From: Xenopus tropicalis
Lineage: Eukaryota; Chordata; Amphibia; Anura; Pipidae
Reading direction: 5' to 3'
Assembly: GCF_000004195.4 (NCBI RefSeq)
Contig: NC_030678.2
Span: 94,384,904 to 94,448,903, forward strand
DNA: 64,000 nt
The number at the start of each line of letters is the position of its first letter. The first letter of the stretch is position 1. The notes beneath the pieces were generated by a model. It was not told where the DNA came from. It did not search any database and worked only from the letters and a program-made list of their open reading frames with translations. Positions 1 to 12,800 of the stretch are shown here, one piece after another. The translations under genes and the position numbers were made by a program.

Positions 1-775
1 TCTGATCCATAAAATCTCCTTTGTTTCAAACATATTTTACTTTAAAGGAGAACTAAACCCTAAATGAATAGATTAGACATCCCATATTTTATATAATGAA
101 CTTATTGAACCAACCTAAAGGTTAAATATCTGTATAGTAGTAATAATCCAGTCCTTTAACGTTGTCACAGAGGGTGACCATACTGGACACTTCTGTTAGA
201 AGTGCCTGCAACACTCACATGCTCAGTGCGCTCTGAGCAGCTGTTGAGAACCTAAGCTTAGGGGTGTCGGAAATTATCAAGCAACGTAAATTATGTCTGA
301 TGCTAATAGCACTGGTTTCAGAGCTGCCAAGCTCTAATCATCTGTGTTAATTACTAATCAGCCTTATATTGTGACATTTATATCCTATATATACAGTATA
401 TTGTGAGTGAGTCCCTAAGCTCAGTAACTGAAAGCAGCACAGAGCATGTGCAGGGAATCAGCAGAAAAGAAGATGGGGGCTACTGCGGCATCTTTGGAGG
501 CACAGATCTTCCCTGCTAAAGGGCTGTGGTTGGCTTGGGCTGCTACAGAAGCACAAAACATAATTTACAACATTTCTAGCCAGCAGGAGACCTGCTGCAT
601 TTCATCCATCATGAAAGGCAGGGTTCAATGTGCAAAAACATGGTGCATTGCTCCCGTTTTTTATCCTTGTTACCCTTGCTCTCCACGTTGTAAATTGACC
701 CTCATATATCCTCTTTAAACAAAATACAATTCCTTTTACTTGTACATGTTAGTGATAGGCAGATGGTAAACTCAC
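1..775. other. rad51d intron, no further exon seen
   Basis: Read on both strands for the conserved TNHITRD block and the C-terminal exons of RAD51D; none found. The open frame at 446-718 has no recognisable product. Probably intronic. Confidence 0.6.
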
Positions 776-846
776 AAGAATTGCCAGATGATAATCATGT
801 GCCAAGGTCTGCAGTTCCCGTGCCAGCTGCATCATTATGGCCATAC
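776..846 (-). CDS. rad51d: rad51d coding exon 8, last visible
   Basis: Acceptor TTTAG at 847 and donor GTGAGT at 775. It completes Gly223 and adds 23 codons, [20 protein letters not shown] then LAIL. The next exon, expected to encode a VTNHITRD-like block, was not found in 1-775, so the gene continues left of the window. Confidence 0.9.
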
Positions 847-3800
847 CTAAAGTACAAATAACATATACAGTATCTCAATTTACTAAAGAAAGGCTTATTA
901 CCCTTGGTCCAACGGTACTTGATTTTAAAAGGAAGCTAAAACCCAAACATTAACCTGCGTCATTGTGCTTATCACAGTTGAATACCTATGATAATAATGC
1001 TAATATAGTGCTACTGTATCTCTCTGTTGCTAATCCTGGCAAGATTATTCCATTTCTGCCCCCAACTGGTTCACTACACCCCAGATTACATCAGTTTATG
1101 TGCCCTGCATTGCAAAACAAAGGACTTGTAAATCCTAGTTGTCAGGCTTATTGTAATGGTAGAGACAGACATAGCTGTTTGATCACCGCTATTCTATCAA
1201 AATCCCCAACACACTGCTCAATGACACACCTTAGTGCAGTGGTTCTCAACCTTGCTAATGCCACAACCCTTTAATACAGTTCCTCATGTTGTGGTGACCC
1301 CCAACCATAAAATTATTCCTAAGACCATCGGAAATGTGTTTTCCGATGGTTTTAGGCGACCCCCATGAAAGGGTTGTTCGACCCGCAAAGTGACTTTAAG
1401 TAACTGTCAGAAGTTTATTGGATATAAATCAGTGTTTTAAATTGTCTTCTAATACACTAACCATATTTGCAGTAAAGAGTCAAGAGTGCACGTGCACAAA
1501 TGAAAGGTGCCTAAATACAAATAGGAAATTGTAAGTGACTGAATGTGCCTACATTTCCTTTTTTATTTTCCCAGAAAGTCTTTGGGTGATGTCCTCTGCT
1601 ATTGTTTTGGATACAGAACTTTTTTTTATCAGGCTTATTTAGCCTTCAGAGAAGAACTCGGGAACTGGGGTTTTCTGGATAAGGGATCTTTCCGTAATTT
1701 GGAAAAAATCAAGTACTGAATAAACCCAATAGGATTGTTTTGCCTCCAATAAGGATTAATTATATCTTAGTTGGGATCAAGTACAAGGTACTGTTTTATT
1801 ATTACAGAGAAAATGGAAATAAATTTTAAAAATTAGAATTATTTGCTTATAATGGAGTCTATGTAAGATAGCCTTTCCTTAATTTGGAACTTTCTGGATA
1901 ACGGGTTTCTGGATAAGGGATCCCATACCTGTACTAGGTTTCAGTCGTTACCCATAACTGCAGATTCTACTTAGATAAACTGAATGTTGGATATTATTCA
2001 TTAAAGGAGTGGTTCATCTTTAAGTAACGTGTAGTATGTCATAGAATGACTAATTCTAGGTAACTTTTCAATTGGTCTTTGTTTTTTCCTTGTTATAGTT
2101 TTTGAATTATTTGCCATCTTCTTCTGAATATTTCCAGCTTTCAAATGGGGAATCACGGACCCCGTCTAAAAAACAATGCTCTGTAAGGCTCCAAATTTAT
2201 TGTTATTGATTTTTTATTACTAATCTTTCTACTCAGACCCTCGCCTATTTGTATTCCAGTTTTTTTATTCAAATCAATGCATGGTTGCTAGGGGAATTTG
2301 GGCCCTGGCAATCAGATTGCTGAAATTGCGAACTGGAAAGCGGCAAAATAACTCAAAAACCAGAAATTTAAAAAATGAAGACCAATTGCCTCGGAATAAC
2401 ACTCTCTACATCATACTAAAAGTTAATTTAAAGGTGAACCCCTTTAAAATTCCATATACATGGTACAAAAGTAAAGTATTGCATACCCACTAATTTAAGG
2501 TCACTGGGGGGTCCATGCCTCGGGTGGCAGCTTTAAGGGGTGGCCCTAAGGTGCCTATATGGTAAATGGAGTCTGCTGGTGGCAGAGCTGAGGGGTGGTG
2601 GGGAGTGCTTTAAGCCTCTGTGAACAGAGCATGCACAGTACAGCAGGATCACAATGTTCCTTTTAATTCCTTCTTCGCTGTGCACACAAAGAAATGTTTT
2701 GTGCATACATTTTAAGCTTGTGTGTGCATTTTTTAAAAAATGTGTGCTCAAGTAAATGCAATATTTTGTGTGTGCACAACAATTTCTTGCATGCATACAC
2801 GCACACGGTTTATAGAGAACATTGCTCAGGACATGTGTTGATCATAGGCTGAGGCTCTGCAACCATGTGTATAGATTTACATTTACAATTTTACAAATCA
2901 TAATTTATGCTTACCTTCTGTGTGTTTTCCACCAAGCATTGGGTATATTACAGCACAGACAGAATCAACGATTACAAGTCTCAATGGTTCGCCAGATCTT
3001 AGAAGCTAGAAAATATAGACTGCATATATTATTATAGATTATTTGTGCAAAGAAATATAAATAAAAGCAAAACACATGTCACAGAAATTAACTTTAAATT
3101 CACTTCAGAACATCTTGACTTCTGGGACCATTTACAGGAGAAGTTTGTTAAACATCATCTGAAAATATCAAGAGAATTCACTGACAAGATGGTTACTGGC
3201 TTGAGAGTGTCCAGAGGAGTTAGAAACTTGTGGTAACATTTATTGCAGAAATGTACATATGTTAAGTAGTAAGACAAAAAGATGCTTCCTCCCTCTTGAG
3301 TCTGTCTAAAATGACTGCTGACATTTAAGGTTAATACTCAAATAGATGTTTACTATGTAAATTACTTTGTACTAACTTGTATTGAACAGGTGTGGGATCC
3401 GTTATCCAGAAACCCATTAGCCAGAAAGCTCCAAATTACAGGCTGGCCATCTGCCACAGAATGATTTCCTTTTTCTCTGTAATAAAATAGTACCTTGTAC
3501 TTGATTACAGACTAAGAAATAATTAATCCTTTTTGGAGGCAAACCAATTCTACTGGGTTTTTTTTTTAATGTTTCAATGATTTTTTAGTAGACTTAAGGT
3601 ATAAAGGTTAACAGGTCACATACCTGCATATAATAAAACAGAACAATGCACCTTTTGACTCTGGTTGCCTACAAATACAAGAACTCAGCTTGTTCTCTAT
3701 GACCTAACACAAGTCTTGGTGGCACAGCAGGTTACCCACATGAGGAAGAATGCCATTAGAGGTAAGAGTGCACCAACTGGCTTATGAGCCCATCTGCCGG

Positions 3801-6800
3801 GGATACTAATAATTTCAACAGACTACCAATGCTAAGTAATTGCTAACTTGAAGCTACTTGTTTGACTGTGCTGCTTTAACCTCTGTAAGAGATGATTTAT
3901 ATCTGAGACAGACAGGCCACTGGAGGCAAACGGTTGGATAGAGTGTGTTGCTGCTGGAGAGAAGTGCTTTGTGCAAATATACAGAAGAATAACAAACCTT
4001 GAAAGAAGAGCCAAGGAGCTGTTTGAGTGAGAGAAGAAGGGCCACAAAGAGGATGCTGAAGGACTCAGGGTTTTGAAATGAAAGAATTTAAGAAGATATG
4101 TAGACCAAGAAGTCATTAAGACTATTCCATAAAATATATTTCTATATTTGACACTCTCCGATGCAAAAACCAATACCTATTGTTCATAATTACTAATAAT
4201 GTATGCAAACTGTAGGTGGAAATAGATATACCTGTTGGGAAATTTGATGTCTAAGGTCCTGGAAGGCGTCAAACAATTTGTAAATATCAAACACACGGAT
4301 AACTTCAATTCTCTGTAGTGATGCTACCTGTAAACCAAATTGAAAACATGGGTTTAATAAATAACCTTTTTCCTCCTTTAAAGAATCTACAGTTCTGGTT
4401 TTATGTAAACGTACCTGCTCATCTTCACTTTTGGTTCTAGACTGTACCAACTGCAGCAGGCGAGAAGCTGTCAACCCCCCTGTGGTATCCACGTAGAGCA
4501 CAGTCTGCTTTAAGTTATATGCAACATTGACTGCGATGCTCTGACACGTCTGTTCAAATAGAATTCATCTTAGTTTTGTGTAGTCATGTGAAAAAGTAAG
4601 AATACCCCATAACATAACATAAATTTTTATGTGTACATATCAATATTTATTCTTCATTCAAACAGTTTATAAAGATAAATGAGATGTAACTAAAAAACAA
4701 GTGAAATTTGACCTTGCAATAATTAAATAAAAAAAAATAAACATATGCGATTTCCTTCTGTGAAAAAATTAAGTAGACCCTTGGGTCTAATACCTGATGC
4801 TGCCTCCTAAGTCTTTCAGTTTTGTAATGTGTTTGCATGCACTGCCCATTTCAAGTACACCCACATTGATGGAATTTAGATCTGGCCTTTAATATGGTCG
4901 TTCTAGAACCCTCCATTCCAAGTTATTCCCTGGTGGATTTACTGGAATGTTTAGGGTCATTGTCTTGTTGCAAAGTACTTTCATTTAATTTTCTAACTTC
5001 TGACAGATCTCAAATACCTAAGCACCCTCTGGTAAATTCATTGCAGATTCTATGATGCAGAAACAAAGTACCCAGTAGACCTGTAGACAATAGACACAGC
5101 AGACCTGAACAACAAGAAAAAGCGTTGAAACAAAAAAAAAAAACAGTCCCATAATGTGACCATGCTCAAGGATGTTACCTTGCCAGCTGAAAAGTTGCAT
5201 CACTTTTTTGATAAAGTGATTAGTGGTCTTCAAACCCTTACCCAACCTGACCAGGCGACATACCCGATATACCAACGCCTGACCTGTCCCATCATGATAT
5301 CACTGGAGGGGGCATGGCTGGGCAGGTGCAAGTATATAAATGAGTGATGGCAACAGGTAATAAAAGGTCAGCAAAGTTCAGTCCTCCAACCACTCTCCAC
5401 CCTCAAGTAAAATAAAAAAAGAAATTTACAACATATATATCATTTTGAGAGGAGAGCTTAAACAGGCTATATTTAAGGCTGCGATACTAAAAAGCAGAAA
5501 AGTTCAGACAATAGTTTCATTTGGACTGGGTGTCAAAAAACTTGCAAGTAACCTGAAATAAAGCTTTTTTTTCCTGCTGTCCTATTTAAAAGTTTATTAC
5601 ACAACAATCAAAAATCAATCTGTCAAAAAGAGATATATTCAGTTCATTTCATTAGCACAATCTAACCTGAGTCTTTCCACTGCCAGCTGCTCCAGCAATT
5701 TCTGTCACTTCTCCTGTATATAGCCCAGAATCTAAGAGAATGTCCAGCCTGAAAACCATTGGAAAGGAAAGAAATGTATTTTAATAAAAATGAATATATT
5801 GAAAAAATATATGTATGTATATTTATATAGTGTTAAGGTGGTCTCAAGATCTTTGCCAGATATGCCCAACTAAGGTGGGCAGTATCCAGCTAATTTGATT
5901 GTTTGGCCTTAGGGCCCATGCAGATCCAACAGGACAACCAAACCTGCCGATCAAGAGCTGGCAGAGTCAGATATCGTTCTGGTAAACCCGTTTGTTCTAC
6001 ATTAATAGAACAAACGGGTCAGTACAATAATAAAAGACAAAATACAGTTAACACTATATACTGTATTCCAGCTAAAACACATTGTAGGCAGTATTACAAA
6101 ATTACAAAACAAAATTACAATCAGCTTCAGAAAACAGGTAAAAGTTAAGAAAAACAAGCAATTGGAATACTTTCTGTGCAAAGCTGGCATTAGTCAGCAC
6201 TAAATATGAATGTTAAAGGAACAGTAAAAGTTGTGTGTTTGCTACAGAAACACTACTATATTTTAAAAACAAAGATGCTATATAGCCATGGGGGCAGCCA
6301 TTTAAATTGGAAAAAAGGAGAAAAGGCACACGCTACATAACAGATGAAAGATAAGCTGTTAAGATTTCTACAGAGCATATCTGTTATCAGCTATGTAACC
6401 TGTGCCTTCCTTTTCCACATCTTTGCACATCTAGAGACTGAAATCCTTGCCCATTCTTCTTTGCAAAACAGCTCCAGCTCAGTCAGATTAGATGGACAGC
6501 GTTTGGGAACAGCAGTTTTTAGATCTTGCCACAGATTATCGATTGGATTTAGATCTGGACTTTGACTGGGCCATTCTAACACATGGATATGTTTTGTTTT
6601 AAACCATTCCATTGTTGCCCTGGCTTTATGTTTAGGGTCGTTGTCCGGCTGGAAGGTGAACCTCCGCCCCAGTCTCAAGTCTTTTGCAGACTCCAAGAGG
6701 TTTTCTTCCAAGATTGCCCTGTAATTGGCTCCATCCATCTTCCCATCAACTCTGACCAGCTTCCCTGTCCCTGCTGAAGAGAAGCCCCCCCAGAGCATGA

Positions 6801-9800
6801 TGCTGCCACCACCATATTTGACAGTGGGGATGGTGTGTTCAGAGTGATGTAAAGTGTTAGTTTTCCGCCACACATAGCATTTTGCATTTTGGCCAAAAAG
6901 TTCCATTTTGGTCTCATCTGACCAGAGCACCTTCTTCCACATGTTTGCTGTGTCCCCCACATGGCTTGTGGCAAACTGCAAACGGGACTTCTTATGGTTT
7001 TCTGTTAACAATGGCTTTCTTCTTGCCACTCTTCCATAAAGGCCAACACGACTAATAGTTGTCCTATGGACAGATTCCCCCACCTGTGCTGTAGATCTCT
7101 GCAGCTCGTCCAGAGTCACCATGGGCCTCTTGGCTGCATTTCTGATCAGCGCTCTCCTTGTTTGGCCTGTGAGTTTAGATGGACGGCCTAGTCTTGGTAG
7201 GTTTACAGTTGTGCCATACTCCTTCCATTTCTGAATGATCGCTTGAACAGTGCTCCGTGGGATGTTCAAGGCTTTGGAAATCTTTTTGTAGCCTAAGCCG
7301 GCTTTAAATTTCTCAATAACTTTATCCCTGACCTGTCTGGTGTGTTCTTTGGACTTCATGGTGTTGTTGCTCCCAATATTCTCTTAGACAACCTCTGAGG
7401 CCGTCACAGAGCAGCTGTATTTGTACTGACATTAGATTACACACAGGTGCACTCTATTTAGTCATTAGCACTCATCAGGCAATGTCTATGGGCAACTGAC
7501 TGCACTCAGACCAAAGGGGGCTGAATAATTACGCACACCCCACTTTGCAGTTATTTATTTGTAAAAAATGTTTGGAATCATGTATGATTTTCGTTCCACT
7601 TCTCACGTGTACACCACTTTGTATTGGTCTTTCACGTGGAATTCCAATAAAATTGATTCATGTTTGTGGCTGTAATGTGACAAAATGTGGAAAAGTTCAA
7701 GGGAAGGGGGCCGTATACTTTTGCAAGTCACTGTATATGAATTACTTTGATACAATGAAATTGTCTAGTGTTACTGTTTAAGACCTTTAAGAGTTAAAAT
7801 GTTTAGTAGAATAAGACAGAAAGGAATGTTTACACGTGTAGTTAACCTCAAATTCAGTTCCCTGTCCAAAAATTCTACTGAACTATCCGATATTTAGATA
7901 TTTTGTAACAAAGCCAAACACATGGTTGGCCTCATTGGACTAATCATTCGGTTGTTGGGCCGGATAAGTCAATGTAAATGTTGCATCAGGCTATTTAGCA
8001 TCCCAGTTCTGTCAAGGCGAAACATGATAGTCAAATTGTCCCTGCCTGACTCTCATCCCTCAAAAGAGTGGGAAAATCTGCACCTATGGAAGTTCTGGTT
8101 CTGCTCACCTGTCCCCAACAGCATGCACCACTGGTAGAGTTTTCTGTTAAAGTGATACAGACAACAAAAAACTACTTTTTAAAATATTAACATACATTAA
8201 AAGATACCTATAGGTTTTCATATCATTTTTCAATGATATTTTTGTTTGTTTAAGTAATTGTTACTTGAAGTTCCTAAACCTGACTGGTTTGCCAACCTGA
8301 CGGTCCCTTCTCAACCTGTCACTGATAGTGTCTAATGCTAACAAAATACTGCTGCACAAATATGGCAGCCCCCTCATAGAGGAACATGGGGGATCAGATA
8401 AGTAAGGTAAAATCATCAGGCAAATACTTTTAAGGCAAAATTGTAAATAACATGCAAAGACTGATAGGGTTTAAATTGCTAAATGCTGAATTTACACAAT
8501 TTTGTTTTCAATCATGAAGGCCTGTGTATGTATTACTTCAGTTGTTATGATTATCCTCACTATCTTGTCTGTCCAAGTTGCTCCGGCCTTGATTATCTCG
8601 GCTAATTTTCAAGGCTAAGAAATCATAATAAGCTTCAGTAGCCATTTTAATGAATTTCTCTTATTTGCTAATAACTGTAAGGCATATGTGCCCACCCATG
8701 CTACGTAAGCATAATGGGATGTGTTTACCTATCAACTATAAATGTAATAACAAAACAAAATAAAGTTGAACTTGTTTGCAATACACATACTGGTTGTATC
8801 GTTTGTACAAGTTCCCTGATCAGCGCACATGCACAGATGATATCAGATGTTTCGCCGACGCACAGATTAAATCGAACCGGTTCGTGACTGCTTAGATACA
8901 GTGCACAGAAGCACAGACAGAGTTAAAGAGATTAACCCTTACAAAGACAATGTTATGACAGATGTTTACTTTCATGAATGGGAAGCAAATACTCAGACCA
9001 TCATAGCAGTAAAAATTCAGGTGCGTCATAGGCTTAATTTTGTATGATAATTTTTTGTTACTTTATAAACTGGTTAAAACACACTTAGTTCAGTATTGTG
9101 TGTGCTAGTCTTTTTTTTAATCTTATTTTTTGTGAGGATTTGTGAGACGTTCAGACATTCCCACCACAGACCTGCAAAAGACTGATCATGGTTAGTACCT
9201 TTTTAGGATTAGTAAAATAAGCAGCTTTGAGATTCAGCACAAAGCAATGTGACACTACACTTTTCTAATCATTTTTGCTTATGAGATGAACATAATCTTA
9301 CTTTCTGTTGCCTGTGGGTAGGATGGCTGTGGAACTCTTAAGCTCTTCATACACATCAGCTCCACTGGAGGGAAATGCAGAGTACTGTGCCAGAAGAACA
9401 CGCCTCACTGCCATTAATGTCTGAAAATACAGTACAATTCTAAACACACTTTTAAAATAGAGTGACTCTTTTTAGTTCCCTTTAATTAAGGTGAGAAGCT
9501 GGAAGTTTCCAATTTGCCCGCAAACCATCACAAAGGGAAAAAAAACACATGGTATATGAAGTGTAGGACAAATTACTTTGTGATTATATAATTGCTTAGC
9601 TCTAGGGGGCAGATTTACTTTAACATTCCTCATTTTTTTCAAATTTGAATAAACTTATTTTCACTGTCTTACATTTCTAAAAAGTCTGAACTGAAAAAGT
9701 TTGCATTGGAAAAGTTGCAGAAGAGTCATGAAAATTCCCAATATTTCGACTTGTCCTATGAATACTGCAACTTTTTCAAATTGTCAAACAAAAAAACAGC

Positions 9801-12800
9801 ATCAAAAATCCCAAACTTTTAAACTTTCAAAGCAAAAGAAGGATCATCCAGGGAAGGGACATATGCCATTGACTACATGATCTTGGCAAGTTTTAGCTAG
9901 TGAATTGCTAGATTTAGATTTTTAGCCGTTTTGACGCATAGTAAATCTTGGAAAATCACAAACTTTTTACCTGCAAATTTTAGCACTAAAAGTCTAAATG
10001 GAAAAAAAAATCTGACAGTTAGTTAATGGCCCCAGTCTAATGCAACCTTTTAGTACAGAATCTTGTTAAAGGCAAGCAATTACTGTAGATCTAGGAATAC
10101 TGCAATAATAGACGCCAGACAAAGTAGTCCACATAGTAACACTGTAATTTAGGAGCCATTTATACTTCTGCCAAGTGGGTCTTGAAACTCTGACTTCTCT
10201 ATCGCATACACTGAAAAAAAGAACTGATTATGCCTTTCTACCCAAATTATTACTATTTTTAATGAAGCCCCAGTCTTAACCTGTATGGGATTGGTCTTTG
10301 AAATTTGGTCAGTCCCTTATTGGTTTTCTTTACCTTTTTTGATTGTTGTTTTTCAACAATTGTTGAATTGTTATATTTTTTAAAAGAAGCATTGTTGCCC
10401 TCTGACCTATTCCTACTAGCTTCCGTACTTCTGATTAAAGCCATATAGGGTGGTCCTTAATACTCTTACTGTGTAAGAGTAAACAGGAAAGATTTAGCAG
10501 CATTTTAAATGAAAACCATTACTTAGTTTTTAGCATAAAACTATGCACTGAGGTACTGATCTTAATGTGTTTGTTGACCTAATGTATATTTATTTTTTGC
10601 AATAAACATTAAAGTGGACCTGTCACCCAGACATAAAAAGCTGTATAATAAAAGCCCTTTTCAAATTACACGTAACCCAAAGTCATTTTTTTATTAACAC
10701 ATCTATACCCATTATATAAGCATTTTAAAGCCCCAGCTGTCAATCATATATTGCCTGACCCACCTCTATGCCTTAGGCATAGGGGTGGGGCAGACAGTTA
10801 CTTTCACTTTCAATTCAGAACTTCTTAGATATCACTGCACTCCTCACATTCCCCCTCCCTCCTCACCATCTAATTGTGTAACCAATGCATAGATATATGT
10901 ATCAGGTCCCCCCATACTGGCACAGAAACAAGATTTTAGCAGGATACACAGCTTGCCTTAATAACAGTGTCCACAAAATGGAGCCTGCCTGTTTTCTGCA
11001 ATTGTGAATTCCAGTGCTGAAGGAAATAAGTTTAAAATAATTTATAAAGTGTAATTGAAGTTTATTTTGCTTGATAAACACAATAGAAAACAATTTGTAA
11101 TTATTTCTTAGGGTGACAGGTCCCCTTTAAATGATGTAACGTTATGGTCCTCAGAGTTTATATTACTTGTACATTTGCTATATGTTCTGGGTTGTTAGAG
11201 ATCATTAGACCCATTATAACATGATTCCCAGTTTCATCCTAACAATCTGTTACATAAAATGGTAAATTAAGAAGTTTATAAACTTGTTTTCATTAACTGT
11301 CCTGACAGTACTGTTGCCCCAGTCAACATCTAGGTAGTTAAACTCTCCCGTTATCATTTCATGCCCCAAACTAGCAGCCTTTTATATCTGCAACAGCAGC
11401 TTAGCCTCTTCACTTAAGGTCCGATTCTAGCTGCCGATATCAGTCCCTTTAGACTGATTCGGCAGCTAATCGGCCCGTGTATGAGCACTATATATCTGGC
11501 CTGAAATCGGGCAGATCTCGGTCAGGCAGGTTAAAAAATCTAGTCGGATCCAACTTTGCCTATACCCGCCGTAATAATTGGATCATTTGGCCCCAGGGCC
11601 AAATGATCGAATTAGCCTGGATTCTCCCGATATCGCCCACCCGTAGGTGGGGGATATCGGGTGAAGATCCGCTCGCTTGGCGACATCGCCAAGAGAGCGG
11701 ATCTTAAGGTGTATGGGCACCTTTACACAAGAGGTCTGTAGCATACCCCTACAATTAATTTGCCTAAGGCTTTACAATCTGTTCAAATTGTCCCCATTGA
11801 CTTCTCTGGCAATTAACTAAATTAACTCATGCAAGTACCTGTCAGGCAATTTTACTTAGAGACATAGCAGTCTGCATTTTTGTAATAAGATATGCAGATT
11901 AGATAAGCAAATCAAACAAAATCTAAGAGAATTTTAAAGAAAAAATATACACCACCTTGTATGACAGGGAGCATTTTCGTGCAAGCTCTTCCAAATCAGA
12001 AGCAACCAGATCAATGACTAAAAGTTAGAGACAAAGTATTATAAAAATATCAAGACTGGCTTATTGAACTCCATCATTTATATTGTTTAGTATTAGTTAT
12101 GTTAAAGTTTTCCATTAAATAAAGAACAGTTTGTAATGTTAACAAGCTGGGTGTAAAAATAAGAGTCTACAGGTATTAATATGTGTCTAATTTCTAGTCT
12201 TTTTGTTTGTACACAATTACAGTTAGACAATATGCAGGGTACAAAAGTTACAAAACCAATTAAATATATAATTGACAGTCTAAACAATATAATGTAAATC
12301 ATTTTACATTGTGTGCATAATGTCTAGGATTGTGTGAGACTGTGCTTATCTGAGTGTTTGCTTGTGTGTATGCGAAAAAGAATGTGACAACCACTCCAAT
12401 ATCATTTAATATGTGCCCCATGTAGGCTGCATTGAACCAAACCTACCATATCTAAATAAGGTAATAACATAGGTTAAGAAGTCTACCATTATTCCAGAAT
12501 AACTAATCAATGATAAATGTAAGTAAGCAAACAGTTCAAACCAGAAGAAGAAGCTAAAAGATTTCACTTCTTAAATCGTAAGCTCTTGTGAGCAGGGCAT
12601 TCCACCTGTTGTCTCCTAATAATATGCAATTGTAACTGTGCATCTTTTCTGGTGAAATATTTGTTTGTGCGTGTAAAGGGTTAAGCCTTATAATTGTATC
12701 CCTTTATTTTGTAAACCGCAGATAATATTATGGTCCAACCCTATGAATTTCTGCTATATCTGTGATAAACATTTCCAGAAAAATCACCTAGTAAAGTTGT

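Noticed and set aside
8640..8880. Possible LTR (AATAAAG block and TATA-like word)
   Set aside because: No second copy, primer-binding site or viral frame nearby.
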